A stretch of DNA of 64,000 nucleotides from Desulfoluna sp. (GTDB lineage Bacteria; Desulfobacterota; Desulfobacteria; Desulfobacterales; Desulfolunaceae): NCBI RefSeq assembly GCF_030145185.1, contig NZ_JAQYWB010000002.1, forward strand, positions 1 through 64,000, in the 5' to 3' direction. This document shows, piece after piece, positions 33,299 through 42,837 of this stretch (position 1 is the stretch's first letter; every line of letters begins with the position of its first letter). The notes under the pieces are model-generated. The model was not told where the DNA came from and ran no database searches. It worked only from the letters and a program-made list of their open reading frames with translations. Position numbers and translations under genes: made by a program.

Positions 33299-34555
33299 CT
33301 ACTGCCGAACCTGTCCGTCACCGTAAACCACGAACTTCCGACTTGTCAGCTCTTCCAGCCCCATGGGGCCAAAAGCGTGGAGCTTGGAGGTGCTGATGCC
33401 TATTTCCGCGCCCAACCCCAACTCCCCACCGTCGTTAAATCGAGTGGACGCATTCACCATCACGGCCGAAGAGTCAGCCTCCTGGACAAAATGACGGGCC
33501 GTGGCCTCGTTGGTCGTCACAATGGCTTCGGTGTGCCCGGAATGATAAGCCGCAATATGGTCCAGGGCCTCGTCAACACTCGTCACCACCTTGACCGCCA
33601 GGATAAGGTCCAGGTACTCCGCAGGCCAATCGGCTTCCACGGCCTCCTCGGCCCAGGGAAGGTACTTCCGAGTTTCAGGACACCCTTTCAAGGTGACGCC
33701 AGCCTCTTGAAAAGCCGCCCCCACAAGGGGAAGATAAGTGGCCGCCACATCCTTGTGCACCAGCAGGGTCTCCATGGCATTGCAGACACCGGGCCGCTGT
33801 ACTTTGGAGTTGAGGCAGATGGCTTTCGCTTTTTCCAGGTCGGCCTCTGCGTCCACATAGACGTGGCAGACCCCCTTGTAATGCTTGAGCACGGGAATAA
33901 GAGAGTTCGCCGTCACAAAACGGATCAGCCCTTCGCCACCCCGGGGAATCATGACGTCGATAAAATCTTCCTGCTTCAGCAGAACATTTACCGCCTCGCG
34001 ATCCCGCATGGGAATGAGTTGAACGACTTCTTTGGGCAGGCCATTCTGCTCCAGGGCATCCGTAATACAGGCCGCAAGGGCACTGTTGGAATGAAACGCC
34101 TCGGAACCGCCCCTTAAAATAATGGCGTTCCCCGCCTTCAGGCAAAGCCCGGCCGCGTCAATGGTGACGTTGGGTCGTGACTCATAAATCATACCGATGA
34201 CCCCTAAAGGGATACGAACCCGAGACACCTGGATCCCGCTGGGACGCTTTTCGGTGGAGGTGATCTCGCCCACAGGATCGGGGAGAGCCACCACATCACG
34301 GAGCCCCCCCACCATAGAGGAAATGGTGGAATCTGTAATGGTCAGCCGGTCGATCATGGCCGGAGAGATGCCCATCTCACGGGCCCGCTCAATATCTTTT
34401 CTGTTTTCCGCCTGAATGGCGACTGACCGGATTTCGATCTTATCTGCGATGGAGGAGAGAACACGGTTTTTCTGGTCCGTGGTGGCTGCCGCCACTTTCC
34501 GGGCCGCTTTTTTCGCCTGCCGAGCCATACCAACAACTGTCGCTTCTACGGTCAT
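33299..34555 (-). CDS. proA: Gamma-glutamyl phosphate reductase
   Basis: 418 residues, normal length. It reduces gamma-glutamyl phosphate to glutamate semialdehyde in proline synthesis. Aldehyde-dehydrogenase-like fold with IPLGVIGMIYESRPNVTIDAAGLCLKAGNAIILRGGSEA, the catalytic-Cys segment VQRPGVCNAMETLLVH and the closing DGGELGLGAEIGISTSKLHAFGPMGLEELTS. GGGAG precedes the ATG. Directly follows proB. Confidence 0.97.
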   Translation of the reverse strand: MTVEATVVGMARQAKKAARKVAAATTDQKNRVLSSIADKIEIRSVAIQAENRKDIERAREMGISPAMIDRLTITDSTISSMVGGLRDVVALPDPVGEITSTEKRPSGIQVSRVRIPLGVIGMIYESRPNVTIDAAGLCLKAGNAIILRGGSEAFHSNSALAACITDALEQNGLPKEVVQLIPMRDREAVNVLLKQEDFIDVMIPRGGEGLIRFVTANSLIPVLKHYKGVCHVYVDAEADLEKAKAICLNSKVQRPGVCNAMETLLVHKDVAATYLPLVGAAFQEAGVTLKGCPETRKYLPWAEEAVEADWPAEYLDLILAVKVVTSVDEALDHIAAYHSGHTEAIVTTNEATARHFVQEADSSAVMVNASTRFNDGGELGLGAEIGISTSKLHAFGPMGLEELTSRKFVVYGDGQVRQ

Positions 34556-34627
34556 GAGTCTGTCACTCCCTGGTCAGAATAGAAATGTTCATGAGATGGA
34601 GGGTCTTCTGTTTCCCGTATCATGCCG

Positions 34628-35764
34628 TCAGGAGGCCACGGTCACCACCAGGTTGTCCCGATGGATGACTTCATCGTACTCCCAGGAGCCGAGGGTGGCT
34701 TCGATTTGATCGGTCTTAAGGCCCTTGATGGCCCGAATATCGTCTGCCGCAAAATTAGTCAGACCGCGCCCCAGCTCGTTTCCATAGGTATCAAACACGG
34801 CCACGGCCGCCCCCACCTCAAAATCACCGGACACCGACAGAATCCCACTGGGAAGCAGGCTTTTGCCACGCTCCACAAGGGCTTTCACGGCCCCGTCATC
34901 CACGATGACCTCTCCAAATGTTTTCGAAGTAAAGGCAATCCAGCGCTTGCGGCTTCCAAGCTTATCCGCCCTGGGCACAAAATAGGTCCCCTGGGCGATG
35001 CCGTTAAACAGATCGATCAACACCCTGGGCTGAGACCCGCAGGCAATCACCATGGGAACCCCGGAAGCGGTGGTTTTTTTCGCCGCTTCAATCTTGGTCC
35101 ACATGCCTCCCGTCCCCATGACACCGGCACGTCCTCTGGAGGATTCTTCAATGGCAGGGGTAATCTTATGAACAACATCAAGGCGCCTGGCCTCGGGGTT
35201 GGTCCGGGGATCCCCGTCGTAAAGGCCATCGATATCGGTGAGGTTGATGAGCAGGTCAGCGTCCAGAAGAAGAGCGATCATGGCCGACAGGTTATCGTTG
35301 TCCCCAAAACGGATTTCATCGGTAACCACGGTATCATTTTCGTTGATAATGGGCACCACCCCCCAGGAGAGAAGCGTGTTGAGGGTGTTTCGTGCATTGA
35401 GGTAGCGGCCCCGATGTGAGAGATCGTTGCGTGTCAGAAGGACCTGGGCCACCTTGAGCCCGGTTTCAGCAAAACGCAACTCATATTCGAGGATGAGCCC
35501 CGCCTGACCGACGGCAGCCGCCGCCTGCTTCTCGGGGATGCTGGCAGGACGATGCCCCAGCCCGACCTTGGCGACCCCTGCGGCCACGGCACCGGAAGAG
35601 ACAAGAATCATCTCACGGCCACCCTGGGTCAGGGCCGCCATTTGACGGCTGATGGAGGCCACAACATTATGATTGATCCCTCCATCAAAGGAGAGAACTC
35701 CGCTTCCCACCTTCACCACGACCCGATGAGCCTTGGCAAAGAGGGCTTTTTGATCTTTATCCAT
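34628..35764 (-). CDS. proB: Glutamate 5-kinase with C-terminal PUA domain
   Basis: 378 residues. It phosphorylates glutamate in the first step of proline synthesis; proline inhibits it. Amino-acid-kinase domain (about 10-260): VVVKVGSGVLSF, MILVSSGAVAAGVAKVGLG, FGDNDNLSAMIALLLDADLLINLTDIDGLY and GTGGMWTKIEAA. PUA domain at about 285-365 (SGDFEVGAAVAVFDTYGNELGRGLTNFAADDI). The ATG at 35764 has GCGAGG upstream and the usual N-terminus; a longer frame to 35836 is unlikely. Operon with proA. Confidence 0.96.
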   Translation of the reverse strand: MDKDQKALFAKAHRVVVKVGSGVLSFDGGINHNVVASISRQMAALTQGGREMILVSSGAVAAGVAKVGLGHRPASIPEKQAAAAVGQAGLILEYELRFAETGLKVAQVLLTRNDLSHRGRYLNARNTLNTLLSWGVVPIINENDTVVTDEIRFGDNDNLSAMIALLLDADLLINLTDIDGLYDGDPRTNPEARRLDVVHKITPAIEESSRGRAGVMGTGGMWTKIEAAKKTTASGVPMVIACGSQPRVLIDLFNGIAQGTYFVPRADKLGSRKRWIAFTSKTFGEVIVDDGAVKALVERGKSLLPSGILSVSGDFEVGAAVAVFDTYGNELGRGLTNFAADDIRAIKGLKTDQIEATLGSWEYDEVIHRDNLVVTVAS

Positions 35765-35998
35765 GAAAGCCTCGCAAAAAGTCAAACAAGCGGTATCGGT
35801 AACCGACCCGCGGAAATACAGTTCCTCGGCCAACACAAAGACGTGTTGCGAGGCGCTTATGACGGTGACTTTTTACGAATGCATCATCCATGGGGGTCTC
35901 GCAAAAGAATCGAAGAAGCGAAAACGAAAAACCATCATACAGCCACAGGACAAGAGGGTGTGACAAGGCGCGTGCGGCGCCCCCTTATTTAAAAGGCA

Positions 35999-37006
35999 TC
36001 ACTCATCAAGTTCGGTGCCATTGACGGCCTGATTCAGCTTTTCTTTGAGGACATCCACCCCTTGGGTTGACGCCGCCGAGATCCGCAGAACCGGAATCTC
36101 ACCCAACGCCTTTTCAAACGCCTCGGCCTTCTCCTCCGCCCCGGTTAGATCCAGCTTGTTAAGCACAACAAGCTGTTCCTTCTCCTTCAGCTTATCGCTG
36201 AAGAGAAAAAGCTCCCGGTTGATGGCGTTAAACTGGGCCAATGGATTCTCAGGGTCGATGTCAGAGACATCAATCAGGTGCACCAGCATCCGGGTGCGTT
36301 CAATGTGCTTGAGAAAAGTAGTCCCCAAGCCAATGCCTTCGTGGGCCCCTTCAATGAGGCCGGGAATATCGGCCACGGCAAAGGGTTCACCCCACTCAGA
36401 CTGAACCATGCCAATGCTGGGGGTCAGGGTCGTGAAGGGGTAGTCGGCCGTTTTGGGACGGGCCGAAGAGATCACTCGAATGAGGGTCGACTTTCCGGCG
36501 TTGGGAAATCCAATAATCCCCACGTCGGCCAGCAACTTCAATTCGAGATGGATAATCAGGGATTCGCCCGGTTCACCGGTCTGAGCAAAACGAGGAGCTC
36601 GGTTACGCGCGGTGGTAAACCGTTTATTTCCGCGTCCCCCCTGACCGCCTTTGGCGATCACAAAGCGTTCACCGGGGTTCACGAAGTCACGAATGATCTC
36701 CCCGGTTTCTGCATTGCTCACCACAGTGCCGGCAGGGAGATATACAACAATATCTGTACCGTTTTTACCGTGTCTCTTGGCACCCGAACCATACCCGCCG
36801 TTTTCGGCTTTGATCAGGCGATTGTGCCTGAACTCGTACAGGGTGCGCGTGTCGGCTGTGGCTTCAAGAACCACGTCACCGCCACCACCACCATCGCCGC
36901 CGTCGGGGCCTCCGCGTTCGATATACTTCTCGCGTCGAAAGCTGACGCAGCCCCTTCCTCCGTTACCGGATTGAACAGTGATGGTTGCTTCGTCTATGAA
37001 TTTCAC
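35999..37006 (-). CDS. obgE: GTPase Obg
   Basis: 335 residues. Ribosome-assembly GTPase. The glycine-rich Obg fold fills residues 1-158 ([39 protein letters not shown]); the G domain has G1 [11 protein letters not shown], switch [18 protein letters not shown] and NKLD. It starts with GTG at 37006, overlapping the rpmA stop (GTGA), so it is coupled to L27. The rplU-rpmA-obgE order is conserved in most bacteria. Confidence 0.97.
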   Translation of the reverse strand: MKFIDEATITVQSGNGGRGCVSFRREKYIERGGPDGGDGGGGGDVVLEATADTRTLYEFRHNRLIKAENGGYGSGAKRHGKNGTDIVVYLPAGTVVSNAETGEIIRDFVNPGERFVIAKGGQGGRGNKRFTTARNRAPRFAQTGEPGESLIIHLELKLLADVGIIGFPNAGKSTLIRVISSARPKTADYPFTTLTPSIGMVQSEWGEPFAVADIPGLIEGAHEGIGLGTTFLKHIERTRMLVHLIDVSDIDPENPLAQFNAINRELFLFSDKLKEKEQLVVLNKLDLTGAEEKAEAFEKALGEIPVLRISAASTQGVDVLKEKLNQAVNGTELDE

Positions 37007-37257
37007 GCGGCATATACACTGACTTTTTTGCGGGTACGACCCATGCGCTCATACTTGACCACACCGTCGATGGTGGCAAAGAGGGTAAAGTCTTTGCCCA
37101 AGCCCACATTGTTACCGGGGTGGATGGAAGTGCCAACCTGACGAACAAGAATGCTCCCGGAGGTTACTTCTTCCCCACCATACTTCTTCACACCGCGTCG
37201 CTGCGCGTTACTGTCGCGGCCGTTTTTGGTACTGCCGCCAGCTTTTTTATGTGCCAT
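37003..37257 (-). CDS. rpmA: 50S ribosomal protein L27
   Basis: 84 residues with the canonical N-terminus [20 protein letters not shown] and [28 protein letters not shown]. The N-terminal tail reaches the peptidyl-transferase centre. AGGAGCAAT lies before the ATG. Confidence 0.98.
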   Translation of the reverse strand: MAHKKAGGSTKNGRDSNAQRRGVKKYGGEEVTSGSILVRQVGTSIHPGNNVGLGKDFTLFATIDGVVKYERMGRTRKKVSVYAA

Positions 37258-37379
37258 TTCGATTGCTCCTTAAAGCCGTGTACGTGTCTGTATGGAGAGT
37301 GATGCCTGAAAAAACTCAATGCCCACCACAAGGGGAGGGCACCTGTCTTTCACTATTTTACACATCACATCCCACGGGT

Positions 37380-37395
37380 GCTCCGCATGCGGAGC
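37380..37395. repeat. Perfect 16-bp palindrome between rplU and rpmA
   Basis: GCTCCGCATGCGGAGC, a few bases after the rplU stop. No T-run follows, so it is more likely an mRNA-stability or processing hairpin than a terminator. Confidence 0.45.
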
Positions 37396-37402
37396 GACCG
37401 AC

Positions 37403-37714
37403 TTACGCGTTGATGGTATTGATTTTAACGGCGGTATAGGGCTGACGATGGCCCTGCATCTTGCGAAACCGCTTGCGGCGCTTGTACTTGAAGACAAGAA
37501 CCTTTTTCGATTTATCCTGCTCCACGATCTGGCCGACAACAGCGACGCCTTCGAGAAGAGGTGCTCCCAGGGCAACATTCGTGCCGTCGGAGGTCATCAG
37601 GACCTGATCGAAGGTCACGGCGGAACCGACTTCACCTGCCAGTTTTTCAACTCGCAGGATCTCGCCTTCCTGAACCTTATATTGCTTGCCGCCCGTAGCA
37701 ACTACAGCATACAT
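37403..37714 (-). CDS. rplU: 50S ribosomal protein L21
   Basis: 103 residues, full L21 pattern: MYAVVATGGKQYKVQEGEIL, a VEKLAGEVGSAVTFDQVLM middle and the basic KVLVFKYKRRKRFRKMQGHR end that binds 23S rRNA. First gene of the cluster; GGGAGAA precedes the ATG and a good promoter lies 58 bases upstream. Confidence 0.98.
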   Translation of the reverse strand: MYAVVATGGKQYKVQEGEILRVEKLAGEVGSAVTFDQVLMTSDGTNVALGAPLLEGVAVVGQIVEQDKSKKVLVFKYKRRKRFRKMQGHRQPYTAVKINTINA

Positions 37715-37771
37715 AGTTTATTCTCCCAATTGTGCTTTCAAACTTGAGCCTCTGGATCAAAAAACCCAACC

Positions 37772-37799
37772 ATTTTAAAACCCTTAAGCAATTTGTCAA
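37772..37799 (-). promoter_or_regulatory. Promoter of the rplU cluster
   Basis: Reverse-strand TTGACA (37799-37794), a 16-base spacer and TAAAAT (37777-37772). Both hexamers are close to consensus, as expected for a ribosomal-protein operon. Confidence 0.7.
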
Positions 37800-37894
37800 G
37801 AAATATTTTGCATTTTTAACGTAAGGATAGCCCTCGCCCTTGAAAATGCCGACAAATCCAGGGTTCCACTGTGGGTCTCACATGTCGCGGGTGA

Positions 37895-37936
37895 TAAAAA
37901 AAGATCACCCTCCGGGACCACAATCGTATCGTGGTC
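37895..37936 (-). terminator. Possible terminator after the YibQ-like gene
   Basis: Reverse-strand stem GACCAC / GTGGTC (37936-37916) with a nine-base loop, then 14 bases and a seven-base T-run (37901-37895). The gap between stem and T-run weakens the call. Confidence 0.4.
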
Positions 37937-37998
37937 AATCCCCTACAATACCATGACAAAAAAAAAATTCAACCAAAAGCTTATACATCGGGCCGGGA

Positions 37999-38940
37999 TC
38001 ACGGAAGCGCCACTAAAGTAGAGGGCCGCACCAGGGTCACCCGCCGGTGAATCTCGGGCATCATCTCTGAAAGAACGGTCCAGGTGACGTTGTGGGGATG
38101 CCCGATACCCACCGCGCTGCCATGCTTCTCTGCAATGACCAGCATCTTCTCCACCTGCCTCTGTACCGCTTTTCGGGATTGGATATGGTCAAGAAAAACG
38201 TCCCGCTCGGCAAAAGGGACCTGCATCAGCCGAGCCGCAGACCGCCCTACCGTCCTCGCCGAGGTCCGACTGTCGATAAAATAAAGTCCCCGTTTTTTTA
38301 AAAGGGTCATCACCTGGTACATCTGCGGGGACAGAGAGGTAAGTTTCGACCCCATATGATTGTTCACCCCCTTGATACCCGGAAAATCTGCAAGATTTGC
38401 CTCGAAGGTACCGATCAGACGGTCCGGTTCCATGGAGGCAAAAAGCGCTCCGGACCCGGGGTCCACCCTCGGGTATTCATTGGGTTCCATGGGCTGATGC
38501 AGCATCAACTCCCGGCCCTTGGCCTGGGCGGCTTTGGCAATGGACTTCCCATACGGACTCCCGGGAAGAATCGACAGGGTGATCTCCGGGTCCAGGGCCA
38601 TCAAATGAAAGGCCATGGATTTGCTGTACCCGATGTCATCGATAATCAAGACGAGCTTCGGTTTATGTGACACGGGGGGTACCACCGGACGCACGGGTCG
38701 CTCCGGTACCGCCTGCTTATCGAAGACCTCATACTGGGGCGGCAGGGTCACCCCGGCCGTTTTGCGTACCGTCGCATGCTTCTGAGGCACCACCCTGGGA
38801 GGCAGAACCCGTATGGCAAAAATCCCGGAGACCACCACAATCACCGCCACCAGTGAAATCGCAAAGGCCACCCGCCCGAATGAACTCCGGGGGGGCATCT
38901 TTGATGCCCCCTTTTTTTTCTCCTTTTTCCCCCCTGCCAT
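37999..38940 (-). CDS. Divergent polysaccharide deacetylase family protein (YibQ-like)
   Basis: 313 residues from ATG 38940 (GGAAGGGG upstream). A basic N-terminus precedes one membrane segment (FGRVAFAISLVAVIVVVSGIFAI, about 22-44), a Pro-rich linker and a periplasmic catalytic-fold domain: KLVLIIDDIGYSKSMAFHLMALDPEITLSILPGSPYG, ELMLHQPMEP and GVNNHMGSKLTS with the metal-site Asp/His positions of the DUF610 family, then GIGHPHNVTW. The family lies beside envC and ctpA in many proteobacteria and is presumed to act on the cell wall, but activity is unproven. Confidence 0.87.
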   Translation of the reverse strand: MAGGKKEKKKGASKMPPRSSFGRVAFAISLVAVIVVVSGIFAIRVLPPRVVPQKHATVRKTAGVTLPPQYEVFDKQAVPERPVRPVVPPVSHKPKLVLIIDDIGYSKSMAFHLMALDPEITLSILPGSPYGKSIAKAAQAKGRELMLHQPMEPNEYPRVDPGSGALFASMEPDRLIGTFEANLADFPGIKGVNNHMGSKLTSLSPQMYQVMTLLKKRGLYFIDSRTSARTVGRSAARLMQVPFAERDVFLDHIQSRKAVQRQVEKMLVIAEKHGSAVGIGHPHNVTWTVLSEMMPEIHRRVTLVRPSTLVALP

Positions 38941-39175
38941 ACCACCCCTTCCCCTTATGATCTCTTTAGTCCACCCTCTGATGGCCCCCCTCACCCTCTC
39001 CAGCAAGGAAGGTCACCGGCCTGTCTGCAGCCCCTTCATACCCCAATCAACGGGGTGAGGTCATGGAAAAAACACCTCCCCCCTTTCCGTCTTCCAGACG
39101 CCACAACCGCCGCAAGCGGTCCTCGGGATCTCTCCCGACTCGTTTCAAACATCCCGAAACCGGAGCCGCACAGGG

Positions 39176-39202
39176 AGCCAGGCCTCTGAGGCCTGGCTCG
39201 TT
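39176..39202. repeat. Strong 12-bp hairpin downstream of ctpA
   Basis: GAGCCAGGCCTC / GAGGCCTGGCTC with a two-base loop. On the reverse strand no T-run follows. It may protect mRNA ends or act with Rho. No gene lies in 38941-39233. Confidence 0.55.
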
Positions 39203-39233
39203 TCCCCTCGGCCACACCGCGTGGCGCCGTGCA

Positions 39234-40478
39234 TCACCCCTTGCCGAAAATATCTCGACTGAGGAGGAGTTCCAGGGCTCGCTGGACCTGATTATCCCGT
39301 TTCAAACGATCCGGAGCCTGGGGAAGTGGCTCTTCGTCGGCGCTCTCGCGGGGTTTGATATGATTGGGCAAATCCCGCTCTGTCATGGGGGGCTCGTCCG
39401 GTGTGAAGTCCATCTCCTGAAAGGGGAGCTCCACATCGGGCACGATGCCCTTGGCCTGGATGGAAACCCCGGAAGGCGTGTAATACAAAGCCACGGTGAG
39501 CTTGAGCCCGTAGCCGTCCGTGAGGGGAATAATGTTCTGAACAGAACCCTTCCCGAAGCTGGTGGTGCCAAGAATCAGCCCACGTTTACGATCTTTCAAG
39601 GCACCGGCCACAATCTCCGAAGCGCTGGCCGATCCGCCGTTGATCAGCACCACCACCGGAAAGGAACGCACGGGCTTTTCGGTGGTGGCCCGCCATACCT
39701 GTCGCTCTTCCATAGAGCGCCCCTTGATGGAGACGATCACCCCGTCCTCGATAAAAAAGTCCACTATATCCACGGCCTGCTGAAGGATCCCTCCGGGGTT
39801 ATCCCGCAGATCCAGAACCAGGCCTTTGACAGGGCCGTTGGCTTCATGGGCCAGAAGCGCCGCCTCAAAATCACGGGCGGTGTTGTCGTTAAAGGAGGTG
39901 ACAGCAATAAAAGGGAACCCGCGCTTCAACTCATAATGAGCCACGGACTGCAGGGGGATCTCGTCCCGACGCAGGGTCACCCTCACCTCTTTGCCCCCCG
40001 TCTTCTGCAACACGGTAAGGCTTACCATGCTTCCCCGGGGCCCACGCATCAGGGTGATGGATTCTTCCATGGTCAGGGTGGCGGTCTTCTCACCGTCAAT
40101 GGCGATGATTAAATCCCCCCCTCGGATCCCCGCATTCTTGGCCGGAGACCCATCGATGGGCGAGACCACGATGAGCTTTTCGTTCCGCATGGAGAGCACG
40201 AGCCCCACCCCGGAGAAACGCCCCCGGGTGTCTTCCTGAAGTTCGCTGTGCGCCTGGGGTGGCAGCAAGGCCGAGTGAGGATCCAGGCTGTTGACCATCC
40301 CCTTGATGGCTTCTTCAATCAACTGCTCGGAGTTGGGCTCATCGACGTAACTTCGCTCAATCTCCTCGATGACGTCCGTGAAGATGCGAAGGTTCCGGTA
40401 GGTGCCATTCTCCGCGGCCGTGGCGCAAAGGGGCACCAGCAGCCAGAGAAGGGCCATAAGAGAAGAAACTCGTTTCAT
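39234..40478 (-). CDS. S41-family C-terminal processing peptidase
   Basis: 414 residues from ATG 40478. Signal peptide (MKRVSSLMALLWLLVPLCATAA) for export; PDZ domain at about 90-165 (GVGLVLSMRNEKLIVVSPIDGSPAKNAGIRGGDLIIAIDGE); tail-specific protease core with the Ser in GSASASEIVAGALKDRKR (near residue 295) and the Lys in TSFGKGSVQNIIPL. CtpA-type proteases trim periplasmic proteins; next to envC they often regulate cell-wall hydrolase activity. Follows the EnvC-like gene by about 110 bases in the same direction. Confidence 0.94.
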   Translation of the reverse strand: MKRVSSLMALLWLLVPLCATAAENGTYRNLRIFTDVIEEIERSYVDEPNSEQLIEEAIKGMVNSLDPHSALLPPQAHSELQEDTRGRFSGVGLVLSMRNEKLIVVSPIDGSPAKNAGIRGGDLIIAIDGEKTATLTMEESITLMRGPRGSMVSLTVLQKTGGKEVRVTLRRDEIPLQSVAHYELKRGFPFIAVTSFNDNTARDFEAALLAHEANGPVKGLVLDLRDNPGGILQQAVDIVDFFIEDGVIVSIKGRSMEERQVWRATTEKPVRSFPVVVLINGGSASASEIVAGALKDRKRGLILGTTSFGKGSVQNIIPLTDGYGLKLTVALYYTPSGVSIQAKGIVPDVELPFQEMDFTPDEPPMTERDLPNHIKPRESADEEPLPQAPDRLKRDNQVQRALELLLSRDIFGKG

Positions 40479-40588
40479 GGTCAGGGGTCTCCATGGTGGC
40501 AAAAAGGTAAGCATCAGTTGATCAGACGAGCCATCAGTTCGGCAGAGAAGGCAGGCCTCCAGAGGCTATTTTGGACGCTGAATAGTGA

Positions 40589-42010
40589 CTATTTTTTAAA
40601 CCAGGGGCTGGGGTTGAGGGGTTTGCCGTGGTGTCGAATTTCGAAATGGAGGTCGGGATGTCCGGAGAGGCTGGAATCTCCGACAGTGGCGATCACTTCC
40701 CGCGCATCCACGCGGTCGCCTTTTTCTTTGAACATCTCATCGGCGTGGGCGTAAAGGGTGTACCAGTTCTCGCCATGATTGACGATGATAAGGTTCCCGT
40801 AACCCTTCAGCCAGTCGGCAAAGAGGACGTCACCGGAGGTGACAGCATGGACCGGTTCCCCTCGCTGGGTCCGAATATTGATCCCATTTTCAAAGGTGGT
40901 GAGGTTCATGCGGGAATCTTTATGGCGTCCAAAGGTATTCACAATTTTACCGGTTACCGGATATTTCAACAAGCCTTTATACCGAACAAAGCGATTTTTT
41001 GATGCCAGGGCTTTGCGTGCCTTGATCAGCGCCTCTACCTTGGCCGCCAGGGCGCGTTCAGCCTGTTTCATTTCAGCAATCGCCGCCAGGCTGAGCACTT
41101 TTTTTTCACGAACCGCCTTCAGCATCTTCGCCCGATGTTGATATTTTGCCTCTACATCGGCCAGCACGGCCCCATGGGCGGCCATGGCTGCGGCCAGGGC
41201 CGACCGCTCGGCGGCCAGCCGCGATTCCGCGGCGTCTTTCTTCTTCAGCAGAGCGGCATAGTGCGCCAACAGATCGGCATCACGCCCCAGGATAGTGGTC
41301 AGGGCCTTTTTTTTAACCACCATGTCGTGAAACGACCCCGAAGAAGCAAAGGTGTTCATCTCACCGATCTGATTCAGCTTGTGATAGGCGACCAGACGGG
41401 CCATCAGGCGTCGTCGTCCGATGCGGATGTCGGCGGCCACCTTCGCCTTGTCCGCCAGGGCCCCCGCCACCTTCTTCTCGACCGTCGCCAGCTTGCGGCT
41501 CAGCCCGCGCTCTTTCTTCCGGGCCAGGGCCAAAGACTTGTTGAACCGATCCAACTCCCGAATCACCGACCGCTCTTCCTTGCGAACCGCCGTCAGAGAC
41601 GCCTCCTCGACCTGCACCGCATGGCGGATATCCACCAGGGTCGTTTGGGCTGTTTTCTCCACGACAGGAGCGGTTTTCTTTGCCGACGTCTTGATCGTCT
41701 GCCTCTCTTTGGCGACATAAAGAACCGCCAGCTGCTCCGAGACGGCAATATATCCGTTGCGCTTCTTGAATCGAATCAGCGCCCAGCCTCCAGAATGACG
41801 GATCACCTCCGCCACGTCCCCGCGTGACAGACCCCAGAGCACCTCAGCCGAAGCGCTGGGCTGCCGCCTCACGTTCAGGGCCTCCGCCACCACCACGGCA
41901 TGATCCGGCCGCCCGGCCGCCGCAACAGGTCCCCCGAGGAGCACACACACAAGGATCAGGAGGAGGCTTCTTTCATAAACTCGCGCAGAGACAAAAAACA
42001 TCCAAACCAC
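40589..42010 (-). CDS. EnvC-like murein hydrolase activator with N-terminal SH3b domain
   Basis: 473 residues. After a signal sequence there is a bacterial SH3 domain (about 38-95: AEALNVRRQPSASAEVLWGL to RFKKRNGYIAVS), a long coiled coil (about 130-340) and a C-terminal LytM/M23 domain. In the LytM domain the metal-binding residues are altered: the first HxxxD position reads ENGINI and the HxH position reads PDLHFEIR. It is therefore probably catalytically inactive and works, like E. coli EnvC, by activating amidases under FtsEX control. Its start overlaps the end of ftsX by about 55 bases; ATG 42001 is also possible. Confidence 0.88.
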   Translation of the reverse strand: MVWMFFVSARVYERSLLLILVCVLLGGPVAAAGRPDHAVVVAEALNVRRQPSASAEVLWGLSRGDVAEVIRHSGGWALIRFKKRNGYIAVSEQLAVLYVAKERQTIKTSAKKTAPVVEKTAQTTLVDIRHAVQVEEASLTAVRKEERSVIRELDRFNKSLALARKKERGLSRKLATVEKKVAGALADKAKVAADIRIGRRRLMARLVAYHKLNQIGEMNTFASSGSFHDMVVKKKALTTILGRDADLLAHYAALLKKKDAAESRLAAERSALAAAMAAHGAVLADVEAKYQHRAKMLKAVREKKVLSLAAIAEMKQAERALAAKVEALIKARKALASKNRFVRYKGLLKYPVTGKIVNTFGRHKDSRMNLTTFENGINIRTQRGEPVHAVTSGDVLFADWLKGYGNLIIVNHGENWYTLYAHADEMFKEKGDRVDAREVIATVGDSSLSGHPDLHFEIRHHGKPLNPSPWFKK

Positions 42011-42837
42011 CCCACAAAAATGCCATAAAGAATCACGCCCCCCATGGAGCCCAGAGAGAGGAACGACAAGGGAAAGGCATCGGCTCCCCCTCCCGCTCCG
42101 GCGGCAAAAAGCGCGTACGCCCCGAACAGAGTCACCAGGGCCAGAATCGAGCCCATGGCCCCTTCCATCACCCCTGCCAGGTACAAAGGGATCTTGATAA
42201 ACGCACCGGTGGCCCCCACGAGCTGCATGATCTCAATCTCATCCCGCCGGGAATACAGGGCCAGACGCACGGTGTTATAAACGATAAACAGGGCGACGAT
42301 AAAAAAGAGTCCGGCCAAAGCGATGCCGGCCAGCTCCATCATCCCCAGCAAACGGGAAACCCGAGCCAGCCAGGAACGGCCATACTCCACCTCATCCACC
42401 GCGGGCAGTCGCATCATGGCCGCGGCCATGGCCTTCACCCGGTCCCACTGCGCCGCCTCCGGCGTCACCTCCACCTCATAGGCGTCAGGCAAGGGGTTCT
42501 CACCCAAGCCTTCGAAGAGAGAAACCTGCCCCTCCATGCTCTCCATTAAATCGGTGAGGGCTTCATCGCGGGAGATAAAAGAGACCTTTGCCACCCCCCC
42601 CATGGTCTCCAGAGAATGCCCGGCCTCCGTCACCTCTGCCGATCCGGCATCGCCCTTCAGGTACACCATGATCCTCACCCCGTTCTTCCATGAGGCGATC
42701 ACCGTCTCCCCGTTCTCCACCACCAGGAGCAAAGCGCCCGCTATCAGAATCGTCAAGGCAATGGTCACCACCGTGATGCTGTGGAGAAAGGCATGGCTGG
42801 TGAAATCCTTCACGGTCCGTTTCATGTATCGCTTCAT
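41956..42837 (-). CDS. ftsX: Cell division protein FtsX
   Basis: 293 residues. Membrane subunit of the FtsEX complex: one N-terminal helix (SITVVTIALTILIAGALLLVV), a periplasmic domain of about 125 residues that binds EnvC, then three more helices (LLGMMELAGIALAGLFFIVALFIVYNTVRLAL; GAMGSILALVTLFGAYALFAAG; ILYGIFVGWFGCFLSL). RRDEIEIMQLVGATGAFIKIP is the FtsX/MacB-type motif. Its ATG overlaps the ftsE stop (ATGA). Confidence 0.94.
   Translation of the reverse strand: MKRYMKRTVKDFTSHAFLHSITVVTIALTILIAGALLLVVENGETVIASWKNGVRIMVYLKGDAGSAEVTEAGHSLETMGGVAKVSFISRDEALTDLMESMEGQVSLFEGLGENPLPDAYEVEVTPEAAQWDRVKAMAAAMMRLPAVDEVEYGRSWLARVSRLLGMMELAGIALAGLFFIVALFIVYNTVRLALYSRRDEIEIMQLVGATGAFIKIPLYLAGVMEGAMGSILALVTLFGAYALFAAGAGGGADAFPLSFLSLGSMGGVILYGIFVGWFGCFLSLREFMKEASS

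Noticed and set aside
39176-39202. Hairpin as a rho-independent terminator for ctpA
   Set aside because: Stem is perfect but no T-run follows on the reverse strand; listed only as a hairpin.
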